DNA of 49,028 bases from Variovorax sp. CF313 (GTDB taxonomy: Bacteria > Pseudomonadota > Gammaproteobacteria > Burkholderiales > Burkholderiaceae_C): contig NZ_AKIW01000070.1 in NCBI RefSeq assembly GCF_000282635.1, positions 1 through 49,028 of the forward strand. Direction: 5' to 3'. The notes beneath the pieces were generated by a model, which saw only the letters and a list, made by a program, of their open reading frames with translations, did not search any database and was not told the DNA's origin. Positions 27,199-36,190 of the stretch are shown here, one piece after another (within the stretch, counting starts at the first letter, position 1; each line of letters begins with the position of its first letter). The translations under genes were made by a program, and so were the position numbers.

Positions 27199-28113
27199 TC
27201 AGCGGCGGACCTTGACTGCGAATAGGCCCTGCGGTCGCATCATCAGGATCAGCACGATCAGCGACAGCGTCAGCACCTTGGCCATCGAGCCGGTCATGAA
27301 GAACTCGGAGATCGACTGCGTCTGTGCAATACCGAAGGCCGATACCACCGTGCCGAAGAGGCTGGCCGCGCCGCCGAAGGTGACGACCAGGAAGGCGTCG
27401 ACGATGTAGAGCGAGCCCGAGGTCGGCCCGGTGGAGCCGATGGTGGTGAAGGCCGCGCCCGCCACGCCGGCAATGCCGCAGCCGATGGCGAAGGTGAGGC
27501 GGTCGGTCTTCTTCGTGTCGATGCCGGTGGCGTTGGCCATCACGCGATTGGCCACCGTGGCACGCACCCGCAGGCCCCAGCGGCTCTTGTGCAGCGCGAT
27601 GAGCACGCCGCCCGTGACCAGCGCGGTGAGCGCCAGCACGAACAGGCCGTTGATCGGAATGTCGAGGCCTTCATGCGGCGTCCACGAGCCCATGAGCCAC
27701 TCGGGCAGCGTGGGGCTCACTTCCTTCGGGCCGATGAAGGTGCGGAAAATCTGCTGCAGGCCCAGGCTTACGCCCCAGGTGGCGAGCAGCGTGTCGAGCG
27801 GTCGCTTGTACAGGTGGCGGATCAGCGCCCACTCCACGAGCCAGCCCGCGATGAAGGCGAACACGAAGGCCAGCCCGATCGCGATCGGAAAGTAGTACGG
27901 CATGAGCGAAGGCGCCATGCGCTCGGTCACCTGCGCGGCCAGGAAGATCGAGTAGGCGCCGATGGTCATGAACTCGCCATGCGCCATGTTGATCACGCCC
28001 ATCTGGCCGAAGATGATCGCCAGGCCCAGCCCCATCAGCAGCAGCACCGCGAAAAGGCTCAGCCCCGCGAAGCCCTGCATGAGGCCGATGTTCATCATGT
28101 CCGACAGAGTCAT
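27199..28113 (-). CDS. urtB: Urea/amide ABC transporter permease UrtB
   Basis: A 304-residue LivH-type permease. GLAIIFGQMGVINMAHGEFMTIGAYS is the family's N-terminal signature, and the segment NRVMANATGIDTKKTDRLTFAIG is the UrtB-type cytoplasmic loop. It has no long periplasmic N-terminal domain, unlike some UrtB proteins. Twenty-nine bases separate it from urtC. An 11-base-stem hairpin lies in the gap upstream, between urtA and urtB. Confidence 0.92.
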   Translation of the reverse strand: MTLSDMMNIGLMQGFAGLSLFAVLLLMGLGLAIIFGQMGVINMAHGEFMTIGAYSIFLAAQVTERMAPSLMPYYFPIAIGLAFVFAFIAGWLVEWALIRHLYKRPLDTLLATWGVSLGLQQIFRTFIGPKEVSPTLPEWLMGSWTPHEGLDIPINGLFVLALTALVTGGVLIALHKSRWGLRVRATVANRVMANATGIDTKKTDRLTFAIGCGIAGVAGAAFTTIGSTGPTSGSLYIVDAFLVVTFGGAASLFGTVVSAFGIAQTQSISEFFMTGSMAKVLTLSLIVLILMMRPQGLFAVKVRR

Positions 28114-28142
28114 GGCGGGAAGTCCGGAATGTTGGAGTTGTC

Positions 28143-28166
28143 CCCTCTCCCGCCAGCGGGAGAGGG
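28143..28166. repeat. REP-like hairpin between urtA and urtB
   Basis: CCCTCTCCCGC at 28143-28153 pairs with GCGGGAGAGGG at 28156-28166 (about nine pairs with a six-base loop in practice), followed by TTGGGGTGAGGGC. It stands in the 85-base gap after the receptor gene. Such a hairpin commonly protects the upstream mRNA or attenuates readthrough, giving more receptor than permease. The flanking GGGGTGAGGG tail suggests a dispersed repeat. Confidence 0.55.
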
Positions 28167-28198
28167 TTGGGGTGAGGGCCGACGGCCTGCTTACTGGC

Positions 28199-29464
28199 TT
28201 ACTGATAGCCCTTCGGGAACGGATCCGGCTTGATGAGCTCAGCCGACTCCGCCACCACCTTGAACGTGCCATCGAGCTGCCCCTGCCCGATACGCGCCTT
28301 GCTCCACAGGTGATGGTTCGCGTCCAGCTTCACGTAGCCTTCTGGCGCCGTCTTCAGCTCGATGCCCGGCGAGCCCGCCACCACCTTGTCCACGTCGAAG
28401 CTGCCGGCTTTCTCCACCGCCGCCTTCCACAGCCACGGCCCCAGATACCCCGCCTGCGTCACGTCGCCGATCACCGCATCCTTGCCGTACTTCGCCTTGA
28501 AGGCTTCCACGAACTTCTTGTTGTTCGCGTTGTCCAGCGACTGGAAGTACTTCATCGACGAGTAGAAGCCCGCGAAGTTCTCGCCACCCACGCCGGTCAT
28601 TTCGTCTTCCGTCACGGCCAGCGTCAGCAGGAACTGCTTGTCGCCGGTGATGCCCGCGGCCTTCAACTGCTTGTAGAAAGCCACATTCGAGCCGCCCACC
28701 ACCGCCGCGAAGATGCAATCGGGCTTGGCCACCTTGATCTTGTTGATCAGCGAGTTGAAGTTGGTGTGGCCCAGCGGGTAGTACTCCTCGCCCTTGACCG
28801 AACCCTTCTGGAAGTTCTCGATGTGCTTGCGCGCGATCTTCATCGAGGTGCGCGGCCAGATGTAGTCGGAGCCCACCAGGAAGAAGGTCTTGGCCTTTTT
28901 CTCCTTCGCGCCCCAGTCCAGGCCCCAGATGATCTGCTGCGTGGCTTCCTGGCCGGTGTAGATCACGTTCTTGCTCTGTTCCAGGCCTTCGTAGAAGGTC
29001 GGGTAGTACAAGAGGCCGTTCTCTTTCTCGAACACAGGCAGCACTGCCTTGCGCGAGGCGCTGGTCCAGCAGCCGAACACGGCCGCGCAGTGGTCGTTGA
29101 CCAGCAGCTTCTTCGACTTCTCGGCGAAGGTCGGCCAGTCGGAGGCGCCGTCTTCCTTGATGACCTTGATCTTGCGGCCCAGCACGCCGCCCATGGCGTT
29201 GATCTGGTCGATGGCGAGCTGCTCGGCCTGGATGGAGCCGGTCTCCGAAATCGCCATGGTGCCGGTGGACGAATGCAGCTGGCCCACCGTTACCTCGGTG
29301 TCGGTCACGGCGAGCTTGGTGGTGTTGACCTTGGCCGTGGGGAACTGCCCCTGGCCGAAGCTCAGGCCGCTCAGGCCCATCACGGGCAGCGCGGCGGCGC
29401 CCTGCAGCAGACGGCGGCGGCGCAATGCCATGGCATCGAGAGAAAGATCTGAATCACGCGACAT
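28199..29464 (-). CDS. urtA: Urea/amide ABC transporter substrate-binding protein UrtA
   Basis: A 421-residue type I periplasmic receptor with a twin-arginine signal (LRRRRLLQGAAALPVMGLSG). UrtA/AmiC-like segments are clear: TVGQLHSSTGTMAISETGSI, FGCWTSASRKAVLPVFE, LLYYPTFYEGLEQSKNVIYTG and FFLVGSDYIWPRTSMK. The ATG at 29464 has TGGAG seven bases upstream. The ligand may be urea or a short amide; the fmdA partner favours amides. It heads the minus-strand operon urtABCDE-fmdAB. Confidence 0.93.
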   Translation of the reverse strand: MSRDSDLSLDAMALRRRRLLQGAAALPVMGLSGLSFGQGQFPTAKVNTTKLAVTDTEVTVGQLHSSTGTMAISETGSIQAEQLAIDQINAMGGVLGRKIKVIKEDGASDWPTFAEKSKKLLVNDHCAAVFGCWTSASRKAVLPVFEKENGLLYYPTFYEGLEQSKNVIYTGQEATQQIIWGLDWGAKEKKAKTFFLVGSDYIWPRTSMKIARKHIENFQKGSVKGEEYYPLGHTNFNSLINKIKVAKPDCIFAAVVGGSNVAFYKQLKAAGITGDKQFLLTLAVTEDEMTGVGGENFAGFYSSMKYFQSLDNANNKKFVEAFKAKYGKDAVIGDVTQAGYLGPWLWKAAVEKAGSFDVDKVVAGSPGIELKTAPEGYVKLDANHHLWSKARIGQGQLDGTFKVVAESAELIKPDPFPKGYQ

Positions 29465-29721
29465 CAGGAAACTCCAGGCAGGTTGTTGGAAAGTAGAGCC
29501 GCGCACCATCGCAGTGCATCGGACGGTGCCTCGAGCACCATGGCTGGTACTTTAGAAATCACCCGGGTTTGCGCGAATACGTCATTCAACGTAGCGGCGG
29601 GAGCCGGCCCTGCCCGCAGACTCGCGAGCCAGACATCGGTGGAAAACATCGAGGGGAAAGAAGCACAGGGAGCGCTTCTTGCTGTACCTGCCCCATGCCA
29701 CCGCCGCCGCGAGAACCAGCC
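29465..29721. promoter_or_regulatory. Divergent regulatory region between urtA and the NCS1 sensor kinase
   Basis: The 257-base gap separates urtA (minus) from the sensor gene (plus). Two perfect inverted repeats stand out: GGTGC-N5-GCACC at 29525-29539 and AAGAAGC-N9-GCTTCTT at 29658-29680. The first is nearer urtA, the second lies 42 bases before the sensor start. I cannot recognise a sigma-54 promoter here. Either repeat could be a target for the LuxR-type regulator at 33098. Confidence 0.5.
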
Positions 29722-32700
29722 ATGCAATCCGTCTCCGGACAGAAGATCTTTCGCATCCGCCGCGACTACAACGCATGGGTCGCGAACGAAACGCTGGAGG
29801 ACTACGCGCTGCGCTACACGCCGCGCAGCTTTCGCAAGTGGTCGGAGTTCCGCGTGGCCAACGCGGCCTTCGGCGCCACCTCGTTCCTGGCGCTGGAGGC
29901 CATCGGCGGTGCCATCGGGCTGAGCTACGGCTTCTCGAACGCGCTGTGGGCCATCCTGGTGGTGGGGCTCATCACTTTCCTCACCGGCCTGCCGATCTCC
30001 TACTACGCGGCGCGCCACGGCGTGGACATGGACCTGCTCACACGCGGCGCGGGCTTCGGCTACCTGGGCTCCACCCTCACCTCGCTGATCTACGCGAGCT
30101 TCACCTTCATCTTCTTCGCGCTGGAGGCGGCCATCCTCGCGCTGGCACTGCAGATGTACCTGGACTGGCCGCTGTGGCTGCTGTACCTGGTGTCGTCCAT
30201 CGTCATCATTCCGCTGGTGGCGCGCGGCATCACGCTCATCTCGGGGCTGCAGCTGTGGACGCAGCCGATCTGGATCGTGCTGTTCGTTTGCCCCTTCATC
30301 GCGGTGATGGTGAAGAAGCCCGAGCTCTACGCCGACTTCACCGGCCTCGTGGGCCGCACCTCCGACAGCAGCGGCTTCGACCCACTGATGTTCGGAGCGG
30401 CCGCCACGGTGGCCTTCTCGCTGGTGGTGCAGATCGGCGAACAGGTCGACTACCTGCGCTTCCTGCCCGAGAAGACAGCCGCCAACCGGGGCCGCTGGTG
30501 GGCCGCGGTGCTGATCGCGGGGCCGGGCTGGATCGTGCCGGGCATGCTGAAGATGATGGGCGGGGCCTTCCTTGCCTTCCTCGCGCTGCAGCACGAGATA
30601 CCCGGCATCCATGCGATCGAGCCGACGCAGATGTACCTCACCGGTTTCTCGTACGTGCTGCGCGACCCGGCCTGGGTACTGGGCATCACGGTGCTCTTCG
30701 TGGTGGTCTCGCAGATGAAGATCAACCTCACCAACGCCTACGCGGGTTCGCTGGCATGGTCGAACTTCTTCGCGCGGCTCACGCACAGCCATCCGGGGCG
30801 CGTGGTGTGGCTGGTGTTCAACGTGGTCATCGCGATCCTGCTGATGGCGCTCGGCGTGTTCGCGGCGCTGGAGCACGTGCTGGGTTTCTACAGCAACATC
30901 GCCATCGCCTGGGTCGGCGCGCTGGTGGCCGACCTGGTCATCAACAAGCCGCTGGGGTGGAGCCCGAAGACCATCGAGTTCAAGCGCGCGCACCTGTACG
31001 ACATCAACCCGGTCGGGCTGGTGGCGATGCTGGGTGCCGCCGCGCTGGCGATGCTGGCCTACTCGGGCGTGCTCGGCCATTGGGCAAAAGCCTTCTCGCC
31101 CTTCATCGCGCTGGTGACAGCCATGGCCGTGTCGCCGCTGCTGGCCTGGCGCACGCGCGGGCGCTACTACCTCGCGCGCCACGACATCGACCGCTGGACG
31201 CCCGGCCAGAACGTGAAGTGCTCGGTATGCGACAACAGCTTCGAGTCGGAAGACATGGCGCACTGCCCGGCCTACAGCGCACCGATCTGCTCGCTGTGCT
31301 GCACGCTCGAATCGCGCTGCCACGACCGCTGCAAGACCGACTCGCGCGCGGCCGAGCAGATGAGCGGCTGGCTGCAGGCGCTGCTGCCGCCGGCGCTGTC
31401 GGCGCGGCTCAACTTCCGCGTGGCGCATTACCTGCTGATCGCCACCTCGCTCATTGCATTGCTGGCCACCGTGGTCGGCGTGGTCTATGCGCAGGAGGCG
31501 CTGGCGGGCACGAGCGATTCGGTCATGGCCACGGCCTTCCTGAAAGTGTTCGCGCTGCTCTCGGTGGTGGCCGCGGTCGCCGCATGGTGGGTGGTGCTGG
31601 GCAGCGAGAGCCGGCAGATGGCGCAGGAAGAATCGATGCGCCACAACAACCTGCTCGCGCTCGAGATCGAGGCGCACCGCCGCACCGACGCCGCACTGCA
31701 GACCGCCAAGGAAGCCGCCGAGGCCGCGAACCAGGCCAAGACGCGCTATGTGGCCGGCATGACGCATGAGTTGCGCACGCCGCTCAACAGCATCCTGGGC
31801 TACTCGCAGATCCTGCTCAAGGGCGACACGGTCGCGCCCCCGCGCGAGGCGGTGCAGACCATTCACCGCAGCGGCGAGCACATGCTGGGCCTGATCGACG
31901 GGCTGCTCGACCTGGCGCGCATCGAGGCCGGCCGGCTGCAGCTCGAACCCGCGCCGCTCGCGCTGCCCGCGTTTCTCGACCAGCTCGTGCACATGGTGCG
32001 CCCGCAGGCCGAGAACAAGGGCCTGGCCTTCGTTTGCACGCATGCAGGGCGGTTGCCGCCGTGGGTGCACGCCGATGCGAAATGGCTGCGGCAGATCCTC
32101 ATCAACCTGCTGACCAATGCCGTGCGATTCACCGACAGCGGTACGGTCACGCTGCATGTGGATGCGCGGCGCGAGGTACTGCGCTTCGACGTGGTCGACA
32201 CCGGCATCGGCGTCGCGCCGCAGGACCACCAGCGCATCTTCCTGCCCTTCGAGCGCGGCGCAGCGGGTCGCCGCCGTGGCGAGCCGGGCACGGGGCTGGG
32301 CCTCACCATCACCGGGCTGCTCACCTCGCTGATGGGCGGCGAGCTCAAGCTGGCATCGACCTCGTCGCAGGGCAGCACCTTCAGCGTGCGCGTGTACCTG
32401 CGCGAGGTGGCCGACCCGGGCCCGCAGGCCAAGGCCGGCGCACTGCGGCAGCCCGTGTCGGGCTACATCGGCGCGCGCCGCACGCTGCTGGTGGTCGACG
32501 ACCAGCCCGTGCAGCGCCAGATGCTGGCCGGCATGCTCGTACCGCTGGGCTTCGAGATACGCGAGGCCGCAAGCGGCACCGAGTGCCTCGACAGCCTGCG
32601 CGAAGAATTGCCCTCGGCCATCCTGCTCGACCTGACGATGGACGACATGGACGGCTGGCAGACCGCCACCTCGGTGCGCGCCTCGGGCTTCGGGGACATC

Positions 32701-33120
32701 CCGATCATCATCGTCTCGGCCAACATGTTCGAGAACAAGAACGAGCGCCTGCAAGCGGCAGGCTGCCAGGCCTTTGTGGGCAAGCCAGTGATCGAGTCGG
32801 AGCTGATCGCCACGCTGGAGCGCCACCTCGGGCTCGAATGGCTGTCGACCGCTGACGCACTTGCGCCCCTCGCGGGTGACGCAGAAGCAGCGCTGCAGCG
32901 CCCCCGGCAACTCGCTCTTTCGGAAGACGACCGCGCCGAACTCATGCGCCTCGTGCAGATGGGCCACGTGCGCGGCCTGCACACGGCGCTCGACCGGCTG
33001 GCAGCCGCCTCGCCCGCCGCCGCATCGACCTGCACCTGGCTGCGCGGCATGGTCGTGCGCTTCGAACTCGACAACCTCCGCAACGCACTGGCCGAAGATG
33101 CAGACACCCTCGCCCCCTGA
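29722..33120 (+). CDS. NCS1-type permease/histidine kinase/receiver hybrid sensor
   Basis: An 1132-residue chimera. Residues about 1-480 form a twelve-helix permease of the nucleobase-cation symporter (NCS1) type ([38 protein letters not shown]). Residues 500-537 hold eight cysteines (500, 503, 515, 523, 526, 527, 533, 537), a probable metal-binding linker. Two more helices and a coiled coil lead to the kinase: His682 in MTHELRTP, N box [12 protein letters not shown] boxes DTGIGVAP and [10 protein letters not shown] receiver follows with phospho-acceptor Asp970 ([11 protein letters not shown]). An Ala-rich tail closes. It overlaps its response regulator by 23 bases and diverges from urtA. It is probably a transporter-derived sensor of a nitrogen compound. 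Confidence 0.88.
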   Translation: MQSVSGQKIFRIRRDYNAWVANETLEDYALRYTPRSFRKWSEFRVANAAFGATSFLALEAIGGAIGLSYGFSNALWAILVVGLITFLTGLPISYYAARHGVDMDLLTRGAGFGYLGSTLTSLIYASFTFIFFALEAAILALALQMYLDWPLWLLYLVSSIVIIPLVARGITLISGLQLWTQPIWIVLFVCPFIAVMVKKPELYADFTGLVGRTSDSSGFDPLMFGAAATVAFSLVVQIGEQVDYLRFLPEKTAANRGRWWAAVLIAGPGWIVPGMLKMMGGAFLAFLALQHEIPGIHAIEPTQMYLTGFSYVLRDPAWVLGITVLFVVVSQMKINLTNAYAGSLAWSNFFARLTHSHPGRVVWLVFNVVIAILLMALGVFAALEHVLGFYSNIAIAWVGALVADLVINKPLGWSPKTIEFKRAHLYDINPVGLVAMLGAAALAMLAYSGVLGHWAKAFSPFIALVTAMAVSPLLAWRTRGRYYLARHDIDRWTPGQNVKCSVCDNSFESEDMAHCPAYSAPICSLCCTLESRCHDRCKTDSRAAEQMSGWLQALLPPALSARLNFRVAHYLLIATSLIALLATVVGVVYAQEALAGTSDSVMATAFLKVFALLSVVAAVAAWWVVLGSESRQMAQEESMRHNNLLALEIEAHRRTDAALQTAKEAAEAANQAKTRYVAGMTHELRTPLNSILGYSQILLKGDTVAPPREAVQTIHRSGEHMLGLIDGLLDLARIEAGRLQLEPAPLALPAFLDQLVHMVRPQAENKGLAFVCTHAGRLPPWVHADAKWLRQILINLLTNAVRFTDSGTVTLHVDARREVLRFDVVDTGIGVAPQDHQRIFLPFERGAAGRRRGEPGTGLGLTITGLLTSLMGGELKLASTSSQGSTFSVRVYLREVADPGPQAKAGALRQPVSGYIGARRTLLVVDDQPVQRQMLAGMLVPLGFEIREAASGTECLDSLREELPSAILLDLTMDDMDGWQTATSVRASGFGDIPIIIVSANMFENKNERLQAAGCQAFVGKPVIESELIATLERHLGLEWLSTADALAPLAGDAEAALQRPRQLALSEDDRAELMRLVQMGHVRGLHTALDRLAAASPAAASTCTWLRGMVVRFELDNLRNALAEDADTLAP

Positions 33121-33991
33121 ATCGTCATCCGAACGGCCCGTGGTGCTGGTGGTGGACGACGCGCCCAGCAGCCTCGGCATGCTGTGCGACACGCTGGAGG
33201 CCAGCGGCTACACCGTGCTGGTGGCGGTCGACGGCGAGGCCGCGCTGCAGCGGCTCGAACTCGTGGTGCCCGATGCGATCCTGCTCGACGGCCTGATGCC
33301 CGGTCTCTCGGGCTTCGAGACCTGCAGGCGCATCAAGGCCAACCCGGCGCTCGCGCACATCCCGGTGCTGTTCATGACGGGCCTGTCGGAAACCTCGCAC
33401 GTGGTCGAGGGCTTCGAGTGCGGCGGAGTCGACTACGTGGTGAAGCCGATCCGCGCACAGGAGGTGCTGGCGCGGCTGCACACGCACGCGCGCAACGCCC
33501 GCATCACGCGCATGGCGCGCGACGCGGTCGATGTGGCCGGCATGGGCGTGGTGTTCGTCGACACGCGCGGGCGCATCGCGTGGCGCTCGCCGCAGGCCGC
33601 GCTGTGGCTGCACGCGCTCGAAGACCCGGTGGCGCCGGGCCTGCTGCCCGCGTCGCTGGAACCGGCGCTGGCGCCGGGCGCGGCCATTGCCATCGGCACC
33701 GCCACGGGCATGCGGCTGTCGGTGCGCAACCTCGGCGCCGCGGCGCTCGGCGAGACGATGCTGCTGTTCGCCATCCAGCGTGAAGGCCCGGCGGCCCGGC
33801 TGGCCGATGCCGCCCTCACGCCGCGCGAGACCGAGGTGCTCTCCTGGCTCGCCAAGGGCAAGACCAACCGCGACATCGGCGACATTCTCGGCACCAGCCC
33901 GCGCACGGTGAACAAGCACCTGGAGCACATCTTCGAGAAGCTGGGGGTGGAGACGCGGGCGGCTGCGGCGGCGCTGGCGAGCGGTATGTAA
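33098..33991 (+). CDS. Receiver-LuxR response regulator
   Basis: A 297-residue regulator. The N-terminal receiver has [11 protein letters not shown], phospho-acceptor Asp in [10 protein letters not shown], and VKPIRAQE with the conserved Lys. A middle region of about 100 residues (PAS-like, [20 protein letters not shown]) is followed by a LuxR/GerE helix-turn-helix ([35 protein letters not shown]). The ATG lies inside the end of the sensor kinase gene, so the two are coupled. It probably activates urt-fmd; this is inferred from layout. Confidence 0.9.
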   Translation: MQTPSPPESSSERPVVLVVDDAPSSLGMLCDTLEASGYTVLVAVDGEAALQRLELVVPDAILLDGLMPGLSGFETCRRIKANPALAHIPVLFMTGLSETSHVVEGFECGGVDYVVKPIRAQEVLARLHTHARNARITRMARDAVDVAGMGVVFVDTRGRIAWRSPQAALWLHALEDPVAPGLLPASLEPALAPGAAIAIGTATGMRLSVRNLGAAALGETMLLFAIQREGPAARLADAALTPRETEVLSWLAKGKTNRDIGDILGTSPRTVNKHLEHIFEKLGVETRAAAAALASGM

Positions 33992-33992
33992 C

Positions 33993-34002
33993 CCCCATGG
34001 GG
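33993..34002. repeat. Short palindrome after the response regulator stop
   Basis: CCCCATGGGG is a perfect 10-base palindrome directly after the TAA at 33989-33991. It is too short and lacks a T-run, so it is at best a weak terminator or a protein site. Confidence 0.25.
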
Positions 34003-34081
34003 TAACCGCCCCAACGGCACGGGGCTATAGGTCGCGAATACTTTGGTTGCATTCAAAATGAGAACGCCACCGGAGTCAACA

Positions 34082-34852
34082 ATGCTCTCAAGCCTTCTGC
34101 AGTTTCCTCCCCGCGAAAGTGCGTACAGGCGCAAGTTCCTGAACAACACGGACGAGAACCTCTTCATGGGCTCGTTCGAGAGCTTCGCGGCGGCCGAGGC
34201 CGGTGCGCCGCCCTCCAAAGCCGTGGGCTATGCCAATGCCGATGCGAGCGACCTCTACAGCCCGCAGATCTATTTCTACGACTATCCCGGCCTCTTCTGG
34301 CTGGGGCGCTCCATCGATGCGGGGCTGACGCGCGTGTTCGACCTCGGCGGGCACGTCGGCATCAAGTACTACGCATTCCGGCGCGTGCTGAGCTACCCCG
34401 CCACCCTGCAATGGACCGTGTGCGACGTGCCCGGCGTGGTCGAGAGCGGCCGCGCGATGGCCGTGAAGCGGGAAGCCACCGCGCAGCTCGGCTTCACCAC
34501 CGACTACCGCGATGCGAGCGGCTGCGACGTGCTGTATGTCTCGGGCAGCCTGCAGTACCTGCCGACGCGCATGGACGCGATTCTTTCCGCGCTGGCCGTG
34601 AAGCCGAGGCGCATCATCATGAACACCACGGCCGTGCACCCCGAGCGCACGATCTACACGCTCAACAGCATCGGCGTGGCCGTGTGCGCCTACCGCATCC
34701 AGCACCACGACGAACTCCTGGCCGATCTCGCACGCTCGGGCTACAGGAAGCGCGACGTGTGGCGCAACGAGGGCAAGCCGATCGAGGTGCCCTTCGTCGC
34801 TGGCGGCGACAAGCCGTACTACGCGGGCTGCTGCTTCGACCTCGTCGATTGA
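34082..34852 (+). CDS. Putative methyltransferase, TIGR04325-like
   Basis: A 256-residue protein with a class I methyltransferase-like core: RVFDLGGHVGIKYYAFRR as the SAM loop, TVCDVPGVVESGRAMAV as the acidic strand, and DVLYVSGSLQYLPTRMDAIL as motif IV. The order matches the TIGR04325 family, often found with surface-polysaccharide genes. None are present here, so the substrate is open. The ATG at 34082 follows CGGAG; an upstream ATG at 34058 lacks a ribosome site. It appears to be a single-gene unit. Confidence 0.72.
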   Translation: MLSSLLQFPPRESAYRRKFLNNTDENLFMGSFESFAAAEAGAPPSKAVGYANADASDLYSPQIYFYDYPGLFWLGRSIDAGLTRVFDLGGHVGIKYYAFRRVLSYPATLQWTVCDVPGVVESGRAMAVKREATAQLGFTTDYRDASGCDVLYVSGSLQYLPTRMDAILSALAVKPRRIIMNTTAVHPERTIYTLNSIGVAVCAYRIQHHDELLADLARSGYRKRDVWRNEGKPIEVPFVAGGDKPYYAGCCFDLVD

Positions 34853-35034
34853 TGCGCCAACCCGGCCGGCGGGAAAGGAGCGTCCCTGCCGGTCGATCAA
34901 GAGATGCGGCGTCCAGGCAGCCGCGATCCGCCGATGCACCCAACAAGCCGTGTCGCCTCGGTGATAACCCCGAATCCGCTGAAGGCGGAATGACAGCTCC
35001 GGCCTCTACGATAGGCAAACGACAGGCGGCCTCC

Positions 35035-35050
35035 AGGCCACTGGCCTTTT
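35035..35050 (+). terminator. Hairpin plus T-run just before the ModA-like gene
   Basis: AGGCCA-C-TGGCCT (35035-35047) is a perfect 13-base palindrome followed by TTT and a further T-rich stretch. It stands only 18 bases upstream of the GTG at 35069, after a 214-base gene-free stretch. It may terminate the methyltransferase transcript or attenuate the downstream gene. Confidence 0.5.
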
Positions 35051-35068
35051 CTTCCTCCCGGAGACATC

Positions 35069-35896
35069 GTGACAAAGCCCCTTCCTTCCCCCTTCCTCGC
35101 CCTCACCCGCCGCGCTGCCTTGCCGCTGATCGCAGCCCTCGCGCTCGCCGGCTGCGGCACCCTCGGCGGCGGCAACAAGCCTGCGGGCGAAGACATCCAC
35201 GTCATGACCTCGGGCGGCTTCACCGCCGCCTACAACGACCTGCGCCCGGAGTTCGAGCGCAGCAGCGGCCGCACCGTCAAAACCGCCTATGGCGCCTCGA
35301 TGGGCAACGCCACCGACTCGATCCCCAGCCGCTTGGCGCGCAACGAGCCGGCCGACGTCGTGATCCTCGCGCGCCCGGCGCTCGATGCGCTGGTGGCGCA
35401 GGGCAAGGTGGTGGCGGGCAGCCAGGTCGACCTGGTGCGCTCGTCCATCGGCTTCGCGGTGCGCAAGGGCGCGCCCAAGCCGGACATCGGCACGGTCGAC
35501 GCGCTCAAGCGCACGCTGCTCGCGGCACCGTCGATCGCCTACTCGGCGAGCGCGAGCGGCACCTACTACGAGACCGAGCTGCTCAAGAAGCTGGGCATCG
35601 AAGACCAGGTGAAACCCAAGAGCAAGCGCATCCTGAGCGAGCGCGTGGGCACGGTGGTGGCGCGCGGTGACGCGGCGCTCGGCCTGCAGCAGGTGAGCGA
35701 GCTGCTGCCCATCGAGGGCATCGACTACATCGGTCCGCTGCCCGCCGAGGTGCAGCGCGTGACGGTGTTCTCGGCCGGCATCGCCACCGCATCGAAGCAG
35801 CCCGATGCGGCGGGGCAGCTTATCCGCTATCTCAACTCCCCGGCCGCGGCGCCGACCATCGCGAAGACGGGGCTGGAGCCGCTGTCGGCACGTTGA
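35069..35896 (+). CDS. ModA-like substrate-binding lipoprotein
   Basis: A 275-residue protein with a lipoprotein signal (lipobox ALAGC near residue 26). The mature part is a type II periplasmic binding fold like ModA and its relatives (VMTSGGFTAAYNDLRPEFER, ARNEPADVVILARPALDALV, ASGTYYETELLKKLGI). GTG at 35069 with GGAG eight bases upstream is the only well-placed start. No modB or modC gene is next to it. Molybdate, tungstate or another oxyanion is possible, but the ligand residues do not decide. Many orphan paralogues of this type exist in Burkholderiales. Confidence 0.8.
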   Translation: MTKPLPSPFLALTRRAALPLIAALALAGCGTLGGGNKPAGEDIHVMTSGGFTAAYNDLRPEFERSSGRTVKTAYGASMGNATDSIPSRLARNEPADVVILARPALDALVAQGKVVAGSQVDLVRSSIGFAVRKGAPKPDIGTVDALKRTLLAAPSIAYSASASGTYYETELLKKLGIEDQVKPKSKRILSERVGTVVARGDAALGLQQVSELLPIEGIDYIGPLPAEVQRVTVFSAGIATASKQPDAAGQLIRYLNSPAAAPTIAKTGLEPLSAR

Positions 35897-36190
35897 GCGC
35901 GCACCGTCAGAGCGTGCGGCCATCACACCGGAAGAACTCGGCGCGCACGTGCGGCGCCGGGGTCTCGCGCGAGCACTGGCGTGCACGGGATACCGGGCCA
36001 ATCAGCAGACGTTGATCATCGACAGCTGCGAACCGGAGGCCAAGCCCGCAGATTTGTTCTAACTTCGCCAGCCCGATACAGGCCGAAAACGTCGGCCTTC
36101 GTGACAAACGACCAGCCGGTTGACGATGGGCAACAGTGTCAGTGCGCACAGCCACGTACAACGCCCCGTCATCTACTGGGAGCGTGCCAA
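35897..36190. other. Gene-free gap before the PAAR-protease gene
   Basis: I find no supported gene in these 294 bases. GGGAG at 36178-36182 is the ribosome site of the following gene. GC content begins to fall here compared with the sequence to the left. Confidence 0.5.

Noticed and set aside
29464..33192. A 1242-residue open frame antisense to the sensor kinase gene
   Set aside because: It is a high-GC shadow of the NCS1-kinase gene: Arg/His/Gln/Ala-rich composition, no domain, and the sense frame has intact permease and kinase motifs.
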